64,000 nucleotides of DNA from Myrica gale (taxonomy: Eukaryota > Streptophyta > Magnoliopsida > Fagales > Myricaceae): contig OZ005617.1 in assembly GCA_963930655.1 (NCBI GenBank), positions 14,722,068 through 14,786,067 on the forward strand, written 5' to 3'. The notes under the pieces are model-generated. The model was not told the DNA's origin and did no database searches. It saw nothing but the letters and a program-made list of their open reading frames with translations. Numbering within the stretch: the first letter of the stretch is position 1; each line of letters opens with the position of its first letter. Shown piece by piece: positions 21,913 through 34,715 of the stretch. The position numbers and the translations under genes were made by a program.

Positions 21913-24900
21913 GTACTTGGCTGTAGTGAGTGACTCTTGCTTAGATTCTGGTTTTACATTTTGATCTGGTGGAAAAAGGAATAAGTAAAACCCAAACTAT
22001 TATGTTGTTGCCATTCAATAATTAATAGTAAGCACACCCTTGCAGTGCTGCATAAAAGAAAAGCGTATGTTCTATTAAGAACACCGTTTTGGTAAATGTA
22101 CAGAAACTCTGTTCTGCTTCATCGTAAAATAAAAGAGATTTGCCAACATAAGAAATAGAAACTAGTGTTGGACTCATTTTTCATAAATTCATGCAGAAGC
22201 TGAACAAGAGTTTGACGGAAGTTGCTCAGTTCAGGTTTATAGTGTACAAACATCCATTCCAAAGGATCCAGCTTCACTTTGGAATGCTGAATTTGTACAA
22301 GCTGAAGAGCTCTTTAAGCAGCACATTACAGTGGACAATTGCTTGAGAGATAACAGGTTAGAGAGATTTGTGATTTGAGCTTGTGTCCATGTGTTAATCT
22401 TCACTATAATTTAAGGTGCCAATGGCCTTTCTAGTTCAGCCATAACTTGGCAGTCTTGGCTCCTTTTTTTTTTTGATAACGTGGAAATCCCCCAAAGTAA
22501 AATCCGATTGGCCCAACCCGAAAGTACAAACCACGGCCCACTGGTATGTCAAGCCCCAAGGAGGATGTCCCTCCTAACCACTGAGCTATCGTCCTTGGGG
22601 GTTAGTCTTGGCTCCTATTTCAAACTAGGTGGTTACCGTAGCTATGAGCCTCTAGGCAGCCAGGTGACAAATTCCATTCCTTTTCAAGACTAAGAGAAAC
22701 AGTTGAAAAGCATACTTTTGCATTGTGCACTTTGTTGTAATTTTGTGTAAATATGCAGTGAAGACCAACCCAAAAATCATCTGCTACAAAGAAAAGTCCA
22801 TGAGTCAAAATCAGGATGCGAACTGTATACATCTATAAGCTCTTTTTATACTATGATCAATAGAACATTCATGTTTGAATAAATTAAGAGAAAAAGTTCC
22901 TAAAGAATATTGGTCATTTTCTTTTTTTGGGGTGAGTAGCAATTTCAGTCTTTACGTATAGGTGGCACATGCTTGAATTTTATTTTTAGAAGTTCTTCCT
23001 TGATGCTTACTGCAATCCTTCTTCAGGTTCTGCGGGATTTCAAACTCATTTGTCAAGCGGAGTGTGGAGGGAGCACCTGTTAGCATTTCAAATCAACTGC
23101 CCAAAATTGCTGGAAGCCCAGGGCACTTGAAAAATAGTTCTGTGTATCAAAATACCAAGGTTCCACAATCTCAGCAAACTAGAGTACAGCAACCTAGCCA
23201 AAAAGATGTCAAAAGTGAATACAATGGAACAGGAATTCATGGTCACAATGCCGAGCCTCCTGCTGATAAAAAAAAAGTCCTACCTGTCCCCCTTGGAAAA
23301 AAGAGCGTCCAGAATGCTAAAAACTCTTCAGGTGCCGGAGGTTCGTTGGCAAATTTTTGGGGTCGTGCATCCGCAAAGTCAAAGGACTGTGTCCCTGCGG
23401 GAAATAATAATATCATTCCAAATGCCACTGGTTGGTATCCATTCAGGTTTATTGCATGCTGCAAGATTTAAAGTAATCTATCTGATTATAAAAGAAAAAT
23501 TAGCACTGAAAAATCTTTTCTGAGATGAAACTTATAATGCACTTCAACCTGCAATTTGCGATTTTTGTTAGCCCACCTTTCTCTTTTATCCATTAATAAT
23601 TAATTGTGTTTTCCTTTTCTGCTACAACAGTTAGTGCAGAGGCTGATATATGTGCTCGTGGAGCTGTAGAGGTTGGCAGCAGTGATGATGGTCGAGACGC
23701 CAATTTTAAGAGAGCCTCCAATGGTGAAGGTGGTAGAAAAAGGAGGGTTGTTTTTTATTTCTCAGATGAAGATGAAGAAGAAAATGAAGATGCAGTCAAT
23801 TTAGCATCTCCGGAGAGTAAATCATCTCTAGATCAGAAACAAAGTACCAAAATTTCGGCTTTAGAGAAATCCAATATAAACTTTGACAAAGAAATAGAAG
23901 ATAAGCCCAACGTCAAGGAAGGGATAGCCAATAGCAAAGAATCGAACCAACCATTGAGAGAGGAGTCTTCAGTTACCAGCAAGAGCACAAAACCTGTATC
24001 TCCCTCTGATGAGAAACCCAACGTCAAGGAAGGGATAGCCAATAGCAAAGAATCGAACCAACCATTGAGAGAGGAGTCTTCAGTTACCAGCAAGAGCACA
24101 AAACCTGTATCTCCCTCTGATGAGAAAGTACAAAGCTGTATTCCAGAAATTGATGTGAATAAGAAGGATACACCAACAGTTGCTGCTCCAAGCTCCCCGA
24201 AAAGGAGAAAAGTGTTGAAGACCTGGATTGATGAGCGCGGAAGAGAAGGTACGGCTATGTTTGTTTTGATTTTGAAAACATTTTGTGTTTGTGTTTTTTG
24301 GAAGTAGTGTAGATTTTTTTGGGATTAGTGAAAAGTTTGTTAAAAATTGTTAGAATTTGTAAAAAGTTTGTTAAAAGTTGTTGGAATTTGTAAAAATTTA
24401 TTGGGATAGGTGAAAAGGTATTGGAATTAATGAAAAAGTGATTGTGGAAAATTTTTGAAAATTTTTTGAGATCAATCCAAACATAACCTACATATGTTAA
24501 GGCCCTTTGTTTTCAAGGAGACCTGTTTACACCACATGATCTGGTGCTTCTCCTTTGGAAATTCTCTAGCTAAACCCAACCCTAATCGAACTGATAAAGT
24601 CAAGATACCTTTTATACTTTAATTGATATGTAAATTAAATCATTCTTATCCATATTCTTCCTAGGTAATCCATCTTGTATACTAGTACTAAATTCGGTTA
24701 GCACTAGAGAGCTGTTATTTTGGTGACTGTTTAATGTTGGAGATTATTCTTGCACATATTACTGGCACATTTTCAAACCGTTATATAATTTACTAGAAGC
24801 TTACTCTACTACTCATTAAAATAAAAGTCTAAACTTTCATTCTGAAAAACTGGAATTAAAAAATAAAAATGGCCTTCTGCATACACTTCCCTGAATGCTC

Positions 24901-25886
24901 TGTTGAACCAAACTGTATTTATACAGAATTTCTGTTAGTATTACTTCATCTTTTACAATCTTGTCTTGCTTATTAATAATTGGAAGTTCATTCTTGATCC
25001 AGTCACTGAGGTAATCTGGGAGGGGAAGGAGACAGAAGTGAAGAAAGCTGACAGCAGTACTACAACAAAATCTGAAAACTCTGCATTAGCCAATACCGTT
25101 AACAGGTTAATTATATGCTTCATCTTTAACATTTATGTTTTGCGAGATCTTTTCTGTCACAAATTGCAAGTTGTTTGTACAGGTTTGTAGTGATAAACGC
25201 CTTTTTTTTATGGTTAACATGATCTCCGATGGTCGTAGCAAAAGAGAGTTTTCCTTCTCTTGTCCTTTGTTTTTCAATGGTCGATGCAATTGGATTATGG
25301 GGATAACAAATAACACGCTTAAAGATCCATACCAGATCCTACTGGGCCGAAGCCCACTTCTTCCGAGGTTTTTTGTGGAATTGGAACCAAGATGTTGGTC
25401 CATATTTAATTGATTTTGCCTTGGTCAATATTGCGATTTACTCCGTATGTGCATCAACAAATAATGGAGGAAAATCGGACTTGGAGCTATTGCCTAAATG
25501 ATGCTGGAGAGGTCCAAGGAGGAGTTCAGATGCTTGAGTAGATTTAGTTCTTCATTTCGTGCTCTCCAGGCAATTGTGTGGTTAATATGTGGGCACAAGT
25601 AAATGAGTCATTAGTGTTGTTGTATTAAGTTGATTTTCTACAGCAGAGGACTTATTATGCTTGTTAGTGCTAGATTCTTAATGTTATACTGTTTTGTTGC
25701 CGTTGATGTCAATGACTACGCTCTAAATATGGGGTTTATAAATCCAGGCCTCCTGCAGCTAAGAAATCACCAGCAACGGGAAACATTGCCCCATCCAATC
25801 CTACAGGCAAGGCAGGAAGCAAGAAGGCAGGGAACTTGAAAGATCCCAAGCAAGGCAACATTCTATCATTCTTCAAAAGGGTTTGA
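20003..25886 (+). CDS. POLD3: DNA polymerase delta subunit 3 (Cdc27/POLD3)
   Basis: This accessory subunit of replicative DNA polymerase delta binds PCNA in the nucleus. Eight coding exons: 20003-20071, 21301-21356, 21446-21570, 22197-22356, 23027-23430, 23631-24248, 25003-25105 and 25748-25886 (1,674 nt, 557 residues, all GT/AG). The N-terminal winged-helix region (about 1-125) includes VVSYKWLSRNYLVSS and YHIRLVSG. The rest is disordered, charged and Lys/Ser-rich, with an acidic YFSDEDEEENED block and SPKRRKVLKTWIDERGREVTE, which is conserved in POLD3. The C-terminus, QGNILSFFKRV (547-557), is a textbook PIP box (Q547, I550, F553, F554). Residues 364-400 are repeated exactly as 401-437. Introns carry a SINE and two MITEs. 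The frame is unbroken. Confidence 0.95.
20733..20957. repeat. MITE in POLD3 intron 1
   Basis: The ends GGTGTTTGCATGCCAAA and TTTTGGCATGCAAAAACC are inverted copies. The interior is AT-rich with CTCTCTCC motifs. No coding; the target duplication is unclear. Confidence 0.55.
21886..21910. repeat. (GA)n microsatellite in POLD3 intron 3
   Basis: About 12 GA units. It lies about 65 bp after a small C-run/G-run hairpin (21806-21830). Confidence 0.8.
22465..22603 (-). mobile_element. tRNA-derived SINE in POLD3 intron 4
   Basis: On the minus strand the 139-bp element starts AACCCCCAAGGACGATAGCT and continues CAGTGGTTAGGAGGG, matching a pol III A box. It ends in an A-run (T-run on plus at 22465-22474). 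Flanking 13-bp direct repeats AGTCTTGGCTCCT lie at 22452-22464 and 22604-22616 and are identical. It is in reverse orientation to the host gene. Confidence 0.82.
23906..24127 (+). repeat. Perfect 111-bp tandem duplication inside POLD3 exon 6
   Basis: Two copies, 23906-24016 and 24017-24127, are identical base for base. Each encodes 37 residues beginning PNVKEGIANSKESN and ending PVSPSDEK, so the duplication keeps the frame. It lies in the disordered linker of POLD3. Confidence 0.95.
24253..24488. repeat. MITE directly behind the exon 6 donor of POLD3
   Basis: The ends GGCTATGTTTGTTTTGAT and ATCAATCCAAACATAACC are inverted copies flanked by TAC on both sides (24250-24252, 24489-24491). The interior repeats GTTTGTTAAAA-GTTG words. 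The 5' splice site GT at 24249-24250 lies two bases from the element and overlaps the 3-bp flank. Confidence 0.6.
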
Positions 25887-27133
25887 GGAGACCTCTCAGG
25901 AACTTCGGTGAAGTATCACTGTGAATAGAGAAATGTCTACTTGATGGTTCTTCAAATGCCAGTCGTCATGTGTATTTTAAGGTCCTCTAAGTGATTTTCC
26001 ATCTGGGTGGTTTCTCTGGGTTGGAAGGTTAAGGAGGGTTGGGGCGGGAGGTTGCTGCTACGGCACCCTAATCTTTGCCTTGAGAGGAAAAGAGTTGGAG
26101 ATAATGTTTTCAGTTGGACACGTGGAGGTTGTGTACGCAACATTTGTCATTGTGGTAAATTTGGAAGCCAGACCTTTGAGAGGATGAATGTTGTTTATAA
26201 CGGGTGAAATTTGGCTGCTGCCTGTCATTGATGTAATTACTCCATTTTAAATGGCAAGAGAGAGAATTAAAGTTTTTCCATCGAAGTCAGAATTAGTCCT
26301 TGATCCTGCTGTCCACATTGATTATATATTCTTTTTTCTTCAATATAGAGTCAACGCTAACTGCATTGCAGGCTTCAAATTCAATCTTCCCGTGTATTTT
26401 CAAAATACTCGAACGTTAAACTTAGAATTACATTTAAAAATAAAAAATAAAGGTGACCTTTCTGTGACGCATGTGTTCTCATGGCATTAGCGGCGCCATT
26501 TAGTTTCGACCAATATGAGGATGACACCTTGATGGGCAAACCTGACCCACTTCTCGAGGAAGATTAGGATATTTCCTGTATGCTTTTATGATTGGTTAAG
26601 ACCCCTAATTTATAACGTCAAATATAGGCGACATCTATTCGTCAAAGAGATAAAAAGAAACAAAGACAACAATTACCCACTGGGCAACCTTATGAGCCGC
26701 CTGAGTTTGTGGTTAGACCTTTGGTGTCTGTCTATCTGTGACGTTTGGGTCATCGTATGAGCCATCTGCCTTGTATGGTTGTTCAAGACCTTTGGGGTGA
26801 GACTGAGACGTTTAGCCATGTAAACGAAGGCCTAGAAGAAAAATTATACTCGCAGAATTATTATTTTGGCCTCAAGTGGCGGATATGGTAGCGATCAATA
26901 ACTACGACCCATTGAACCCAAGAATTTCAGGAATAAGAAGAAAATCCAAATAGATGTTGCATTCTCATTCAATTACCCGAAGAAGCTTCCGCAAGCAGGG
27001 TCGTCCAAAGTGAATGGCAAATGGAAAGGCATCAACATCTACTTTGTGAAAAGATATGGAAGAGCATCACAGAAAAATATACATGATTTACATTCAGTCT
27101 CTGCACAAATGGTGCTATATATCCTCTCCAGTA
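25887..27133. other. Convergent intergenic region between POLD3 and the UBTD-like gene
   Basis: It holds the 3' UTRs of two genes that converge here. I see no further gene or definable repeat in it. Confidence 0.45.
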
Positions 27134-30100
27134 TTAACTGTTTTGAATCAAGTTGGTGGGCTCACTCAACACGTATTTGGGTAGTTCATATTTTGCACCT
27201 GCAATAAATTTTGTAAGGCAAGGATGAAAGACTTCATAAAGAGAGAAAAATCAGTATAAAAGAAAATTACCATGAAGAACCACAGTAAATTAGCTTTCAA
27301 CATTAGAAGCCAGAACACACTGTATCACCATGTATAAGAAAACGGTACTGATCCTGCTGCCCAAATGGCCGAAAAGGAATCTTGTCGGGAAGAAGTTATT
27401 ATCAGAAAGAGAAGCAAGCAATGTAGATTAAGTACCTCTTTCATCGTAGCAAATTGTCAAATCAGCACTCTGAACTATGACCCCCGCACTGTCCACAATG
27501 GCTTGCGCAAGCGTTAGGTCAGCTTCAGCAGCGGCTCGAAGTGCATCCCAAATCTCTACAACCCAGTCAACTCGATAATTCAGTTTCAATTGCACGTGAA
27601 TAATTAGAAGCATGCATAAAAAGGTATCTATGGTACCAATAAAAAGTCAACAACCAAGTAGACTATTCTCTTTCACTTCAAGGGTTATAAAAAGTCAACA
27701 CAAATGACAGGAACTTGACAACCAAGTAGACTATTCTCTTTCACTTCAAGGGTTATAAATTCAAAACATAATAGCCATAATGTGGAGAATCCGAAAGCTC
27801 ATAATCTTCTCCAAAAGAAAAGAGGACTTTTGACTATCAATTAAAATATATTGAAAAGATATTTGGTTAACAACCATGTCACATTTTAGTCGATAATTGA
27901 CTGTTGTTGATGTGAAGAGCTATTTTTTAGTACATGAATATTGGCGATATGTCCTTTAAGTTCTCCACACGAGGATTACCTCGAGTTCTGTACTTCGTGA
28001 CAATATCTTCTTGTTCCCTTGTGAAGTGGAGAATTGAGGTAACCACTGAATTGAGAAAAGTTAAATAACTATCACAACAAAGACTACTATTGAGTGAGTG
28101 TTCGGAGTGGGTTATAAAAGTATCTGACACCATTCTACTCCATCCAAGGTGGTACTTCTATCAGATCACAAGTCATGTGCCATTTAGGCCACAGTTAATT
28201 TGACCTTTTCCATATCTCGTACTGGCTTCATATCTATTTTCATAGAAAAGGCCAGGAGATAATACATCCAAAGCCTGATTATGGAATTTCAAGCCCTTCA
28301 ACCTTGAAACAATAATATATGCTAAATGTAAGCTCCTATATTTGAAAGCCTTGCTAGAACGTGAAGATAACAGTCTCAACTATGCAGTTGAAGATAACAG
28401 GTTTGTTTTTCCAAATCAAAACAGCTAATTCAGTGGCCATCAAGTGAAATCCTCCACACAGAACTGACATATCGTATCACACTATTGATACTCATTGGTC
28501 TACAATAACATGAGCAAACCATCTCCGCAGTCTTCTCTAAAACGAAGGTAAAAAATATGGTAGTCAGTTGGCACTTTTGCCTATCTTCTTTTTTTCTTTC
28601 TTTCATCCTCTACATAGAACTAAAAGGACTCCCTCATTGACTAAAACGGACGACTAGTCCTATAAAACGTTGAATCCATGCTTGAAGTCAATAAGATACC
28701 TCTGAACTATTCTCACAACAAGTTACATTCGACTTTAACACCTTATGAAGTGCTAATTCCAACACTGAAACGATCATCTTTAAGCCTTGCTGGCCAAAAA
28801 CTTTCAGGACAACCCAATAGAACTATCCTTCACAAACTTACCTCTACACACAAAATATATAGGTATGAAAGCCTAATGAAGTAATGTAAAGTAACCTACT
28901 GACAATTCTAAGGCCCACAGTGACTTTCTTACACAAAAATTGGTACGTAGCTTGGAAGTGTTCAATGCTATAATGGGATCCACAAATAATTCCTAGGCTA
29001 CACTTTTCTTCTTGAGTGATTTAATTTTACATGCATTTCGAGGATACCTTTGATCACTTAAGACCATTGCTTGACACATTAATTTCCAGACCATGGAGGC
29101 ACGGTTCCATAAGGAATAAAGCACACCACACAACGCAGTTCTAGTTGAGTTTTCATCAATAATCACCCCTTTATAAGCTATGTCAGTCAACACAGCTAAT
29201 TAACTAGATTATAAGAAAGGATGCTGTAAACAAACCGGGGAAAAAGAAAGGTGTGGGGGGGGGGGGAAGCAGCAGGAGTAGAGTACTAAGGACAGAGACC
29301 ATAAAAACAAAAGCAATCCAACAATCAAGTGCACTCCAACAGTTCAGAGGAGGCTTCACAAAGACACGGGAAACGCTCCAGCATAGGCTTCAACACAAAT
29401 TTGCCCACCATAGCATGGTAGGATAGACATGGAGGAAAAAATTTCCACTTCCAAGTATCACGATTAAACTTGAATGCTTCCAATGCAAAATAAGAAAAAG
29501 GACTTTGGAGTTCCATGACTGATTCTGAGGACTAACCCACAGACCAATAAGAAGTCCTCCGATCAACTCTAGATTCAACTTTTTAATATGTTTACAGAGC
29601 AATAGAGAATGGTTTTTCCAATAGTTTTTCAAGTAAGAGGGTTCAGTTACTTCTTCTTTTTTGCAATCAACCCTCATGATTTTCGATAGATTATCTAGAC
29701 ATAAGATTCATTGTAAATCAAACAAGAGGTTACCAAACTTCTTCTTCTATATTTTCTTTTCTCACCTTTATATTATACTAGGCAAGGTAGACTCCAACAA
29801 TTGGAAAAGCTTTCCCCAGAAAGAATAAAAATTCATACATCCTAAAGCAACACTACCTTTCCTGCCACCATAGTGAGGAGCAGTGTCCCAAAACTCATCT
29901 CGCATCTGCATGAGCTGAGTCTTTGTTATTGGTTGAGGATGCTTCCAAGGTTTTGGCTTCCTGATCTTTTTCACAGTCCCTGTTTACATTAGAATATCAG
30001 CATTGCAATTTATATGGAATATATCAACATGCGAGTTAAGACTCAAGCAGTCAATCTGGTAGAACCAGTCGTTAGCAACCATTATTCACAAGAGTTATAT

Positions 30101-33100
30101 TATAGCACACATCTAACTAGTTATTACAGCTATTGATTCTCATCACATAATAAACTTGGGACACTTCAATCAACTAGGGATTTCTTACATGCGTGATAGT
30201 TACCAGACCAACTGGAAATTATGTTGCATGTGTGTAGATGGTGAATGGAGGAAAAAATACCATGTTCATCAGCTCCTTTCTAAAAGAAGGGATAAATCCA
30301 AAATCCGTCCGTGGTTTACCATTATCTAATTAATCTATGGGCTTCAAAATCCATCAAATTATTCCCTGGGGTTAAAAACCCATCAAATGTGAAAGGTCGC
30401 GAGGGACTTCTTGATGGATTTTAAACCTCAAAGACTAATTTGATGAATTTTAAAGCCCCAGGACTAATCAGATAAAATGGTAAGCCAAAGGGACAAAATT
30501 GATATTTATCCCCTAAAAGAAAGTGCTGTTTGTATCTAAGGCACGATCTATCGATAAGCTAAGGCTACGACATGAAGGAAAGCCAGAAAAACTATAGCAC
30601 CATGCCTACCAAAGTTAACGCAGACCAAAGCGACTTGTGGGAGAATCGGCATTAGTTTATGCCAATTTCAATAAACTAAAAAACAAGGGTTTGAATTAGG
30701 GCTGTTCAGTCCACCTGAATTCTGGCCTGTTACCTGATTTCCCCAACTCTCCTAATCTGACACATTTTATCTCAGGTGACAGGAGAATTTTTCTCCTTCC
30801 AATGAGTGCCAGGTCGGAAGGTGGGATAGGGTTGGCAGTATTCCAATTCTGATCTGACCTGCCTATAAAACACTCATCTATGCAAGATTAAAAGAAAAGA
30901 TGAAAAGTTCACGAACTCAAAATAAAAAGTTTCTCCTCTTTCTTGCACTGGAAGCTTTATTTGGCCTCCCAATGAAAATTCAAAGACTCATCTTTCACTT
31001 GCTGTTGGCTGCCACGTGTAGTCCATACAACTTAAAGTACTACACATCCCACAAATGTCCAGTGACAGGCTTCTTAACTTCTGTGCTAACGTCATAGGCT
31101 GTCAAGCGTCTAGGCCATGTCTTCGGCAGATATGGTGACAGTTTGCTAGCAACCAAATTAGGATCAAGGAGATAATTCTCCAACCTGCAACTTCCAACCA
31201 AATGTCAATTACAAGTCTGAACTATAAAAACATCGCATTTAGCCCCCGAACTATCAAAATGCATCAATGTTCACCACCTATTTGCTGCATATTTCAACCA
31301 TAGGATCTTACTAAAAGGCAAACATTGATGCATTTTGATAGTTGGGGGCTAAATGCAACGATTTCTGTAGTTCAAACCATTAATTGACATTTGGTTGAAA
31401 ATTGCGGGGCTAAAAGTGAACATTCCCCTATATTCTTCTTGAAACACCCATTGACAAACCAAAAAATATGGGCTTAAATTTCATCGAAGGTGAATTTGAA
31501 AGTGCAAAAAAGAACATTTCAAATTCATTTATAAGAGAGTAGAATGGATAAAAGACTCCACTTAGAAACTTTGTCGTCTATAATGGGACAGCCCAAAATG
31601 GTGCCATTGAGGGATATTTTCTACTGAAACTGAAGTACCTGGCTAGTTAATAAGTGACCTTTTGGCACTGCAAGTTAAAAACAAGCAAAGAAAAGAAAAG
31701 GGGAAGGAAGTAACAGGAGGAATGAAGAAGAGAGAAAAAACTAGGGTTTGAAAGCCCATGACTCCTCTGCTCTTGAGGGATTTTCCTGCAGATCAAGCAA
31801 AAAGCAACGTGATTGAAGTGTGTGAGACCTGGAAAAGAATCTTGGCAGCCTTTTCTCACGATTGATTAAGGATGTAGGAAAAGAGGGAAAAAGAAGAAAA
31901 AGAAAACCCAAAGATTTGTATGACCTGGTTTATGATGAAACTGATTTAAGGCCTTAACGTACTAGTGATAACTGATAACCAGTCATAAAGGAGGCTAACT
32001 ACTTCTGAATGTTATTTGAATTGTTCTAAAAATCCAAAAGAACATCTCCTGAGAGGAATCCAAATAAGCATTTTGCCACCAGAAAGTACATTAAACTTCC
32101 CCCTTGGTGATGCTGCCTCCTGAGGATTGCTGAAACCTTTTGAGTAAATTTTAGATTCCTAACTGAACTATATGTAGTTGGAACAGTAAGTACCTGGAAG
32201 AAGAGTTTGAGAGAAACTATTAAGGTCTTGTAAGTTCTCTAAGAGGTAAGTGAACCTCCACCTCCCCAATGATCTTCTCAGTAAAACATATATTGCTCTG
32301 CTCAATATGTAAACATATTCCACAGGTAGGATAGCTCGTTGAGTCGGTTTGTGTTAGAACTTGGGAGTTTCAAAATAGTGTTACAAAATTAGAACTGTTA
32401 GTTGATTTTAGCTCTTTGGAAATTTTTTAAGGTTCTGATATATTGTGGATATTAAAGTTTATACAGAATGTTTATAGTCGTCCATTTTAAAGTGAGGCGT
32501 TGCAAGCTTGCGAGGCAAAGCTGTGTGTGTGTGCAGATTTTGTCACCTGCCAGTATTATACACTTCGGTTGGGAGACTAACACATGCAAAGACAATCACG
32601 ATTTTGCAATAATAGTGAATAATCAATGTGCGCATTTCAGTACAATATCCGATAGTAGTATAGTAGAAAGAGGAAACCACAAGAAAATTCCAGCCCCAGA
32701 CATTAAGTTCTCAAGCAACATTTCGGAGTCGTAAATCAGCCGCTGGATTCGTAAACCAAGCAGGGGCTGAAAACGCAGTTACGCATAGAATGTACAGAAG
32801 CAAACAATTCGCAGGCTAAAACAGAAAAGATAGAAATGAGTATCGTGAAATTAACTCAATCGGAAGAACAACGAGGACGAAAAAGAATAATGCACATATT
32901 GTTCGCTGAGAAACTAAAAACAGCTTTTAGTACTACAATCCTATAAATCACAAATTCACGAGGCTCTGTCTACCTATTTGGCTTAGTTTTCGGCTAATTA
33001 AAGGAGTCTATTTCATTTCTCCTTTTCCTGTGTGTTTCCTTGGCAACCGTACAGAATGTCTAGTCTTCTTTTTTCAAACAAATCAGAGAGATAGAGATGA

Positions 33101-33152
33101 TTAAAGTGACCTTACCGTCGCTTTTGGCCTCTGACGATCCAGCACAGCCCAT
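27134..33152 (-). CDS. Short UBTD-like protein (N-terminal domain of ubiquitin domain-containing proteins)
   Basis: Four exons on the minus strand: 33116-33152, 29857-29979, 27436-27555 and 27134-27198 (345 nt, 114 residues, all GT/AG and in phase). The protein begins MGCAGSSEAKSDG, so Gly2 is a candidate N-myristoylation site. It continues TVKKIRKPKPWKHPQPITKT and [20 protein letters not shown], and ends AKYELPKYVLSEPTNLIQNS. This is the conserved N-terminal domain of animal UBTD1/DC-UbP. The plant versions I remember are this short and lack the ubiquitin-like C-terminal domain. In animals the domain binds ubiquitin-pathway enzymes; the plant role is not established. Intron 1 (3.1 kb) and intron 2 (2.3 kb) hold MITEs and a small duplication. 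Confidence 0.93.
27650..27760. repeat. Short direct duplication in UBTD-like intron 2
   Basis: CAACCAAGTAGACTATTCTC followed by TTTCACTTCAAGGGTTATAAA occurs twice, near 27650-27691 and 27718-27759, with no visible difference. It is non-coding. Confidence 0.8.
30289..30512. mobile_element. MULE-type MITE in UBTD-like intron 1 (224 bp)
   Basis: The inverted ends GGGATAAATCCAAAATCCGT and ...TTGATATTTATCCC extend imperfectly for ~90 bp. Flanking 9-bp repeats CTAAAAGAA (30280-30288, 30513-30521) are identical, the target-duplication size of Mutator-like elements. Confidence 0.78.
31195..31397. repeat. Fold-back MITE in UBTD-like intron 1
   Basis: Inverted arms of about 75-80 bp start CAACCAAATGTCAATTA and end TAATTGACATTTGGTTG. 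They share TAGCCCCCGAACTATCAAAA/TTTTGATAGTTGGGGGCTA and AACATTGATGCATTTTG. The target duplication is unclear. Confidence 0.7.
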
Positions 33153-33667
33153 TCCGCTTTTGTGCGCACACAAAGCAACAAGCGTCAAGGACAGAGAGCT
33201 CAGAGAAGCAGAAGCTTCATGGAGACGCCAAGTCAAAGGTGCGGGGAAAGCTTGTGCTGTTGCACTGTTTACAGTGTTAAAATATAAAAGGGAAAGAAAA
33301 AAGCTTCCCGGAGAGAGACAGAAAGAGAAAGAGGTTTAGGGTGAGTTTTAAGTATATATTGGGAAAATAAAGATTCGAGAGAGATGTATTATCAGATAAT
33401 GATTGATTCAATAATGAAGATGGCGGTTCGCTGTCTCTGTTGGGGATTGCTTCATTTGTTCCTGCGGATTAAGAGGAGGCATTTATTTTATTTCGAGGGG
33501 TAAATTTAGGAAATCATGCTATTACCAATGAGATCTGAAAAAAAAATCAATATAATAAGGGTAACTACGAAATGTCGTTACTAAATCAATAAAATAAAGG
33601 CTTAATTGCTCACAGTCCACTTGGTTTAACGTTCCAAATAAATCATTTGGTTCACTTTCACTTGCAC

Positions 33668-33955
33668 TGGGTTTTTTTTTTATAAGAAAAATGGGTTATA
33701 AGATCCACATCTCTCTGTTAATGTGGCTCCATCGAGTAGTGTTCGAGTCAATTTACACGTATTTGAACTTATTCTTAAATATGTGTAGTTTTCGTTCCGC
33801 ACAAATTCAACAATTACAAAGCCAAAGATATTGAAAGTGACCAAAAAGGATTAGTAGCACCTATAAAATTTAGAACTTGACTTAAGAAGGAATATACTAC
33901 CAAGGCTCATGCTTTAACTACTAGGCAAGCCCTTGGGATTTCATTGTTTACTATT
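33668..33955 (-). mobile_element. Probable SINE
   Basis: On the minus strand it starts near CCCAAGGGCTTGCCTAGTAG and continues TTAAAGCATGAGCCTTGG, an A-box-like head. A degenerate B box follows, and it ends in TTATAAAAAAAAAA (T-run on plus at about 33671). The length (~290 bp) suits Au-like plant SINEs. No exact target duplication was seen. Confidence 0.5.
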
Positions 33956-34509
33956 TTCAACACTTTATAATTATCAAAATTCATCAATGTTGACTTTATT
34001 ATAAGATACAACTATCAATATTATGTCATGTAGCATATTTCAACTTCATAAATCGTATCAGAGTACGAATATTGATGAATTTTAATAATTAAGAATTAAA
34101 TGTGATGATTTTCATAATTTAGACCTGTTGTGATTAATAATTATTACCTCACACTTAGGTAAGAATATTTTTCTCTTTCTTTTGGATATGAGAAGCGATA
34201 TCAGCAAATTAAACTTCCTTTTCTATTCATTAAAAAAATATAAAATAAGATTGTAACGTGTAGTACAGTCTCTAACAAGTGATGTGTGATATTGGAATGT
34301 TTTGATGTAGGTGACAGCTTATCATTCAGGTTTCATTGGATACAAAAGTCGTTTTAACTTTTTTTTTTGTGAGAATATAATCAGATAAGTTAAGCAGAAA
34401 TATATCGAACTCTTGCAAAAGTATTTCAGAATATAATATGATTTAACAAAATTTATAAAACGAATATTTAAAATCATAAAATTTTTTACACAAACTTCGA
34501 TACCTTTTA

Positions 34510-34715
34510 CATCTATGGCTGCGTTTGTCAACATAATATTCTCCAAAATATTATCTCACTTCTAATAAAATAATCCAATATAATCTCTCTCTCCTATTAA
34601 AAAATATAAAAAATTACAAAAAATATAAAAAAGTATCTCTCTCTTCACCTTTTCACTAAACCCAATACTAACACATATTTCCATACCAAAAATATTACAA
34701 CACAAACACAACCAT
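34510..34715. repeat. MITE, GGCTGCGTTTG family
   Basis: It begins GGCTGCGTTTGT and ends ACAAACACAACC, with CTCTCTC-rich AT interior including TTCACCTTTTCACTAAACCC. The following ~270 bp (34716-34985) has the same style and may be a second, decayed copy. Confidence 0.55.

Noticed and set aside
22465-22603. tRNA gene
   Set aside because: The A-box head and tail fit a tRNA-derived SINE. No complete cloverleaf can be formed, and it has a poly-A tail and target duplication.
27134-33152. UBTD-like gene as a truncated pseudogene lacking its ubiquitin domain
   Set aside because: Short plant members of about 114 residues without that domain are, as far as I know, normal. All four exons are in phase with good splice sites.
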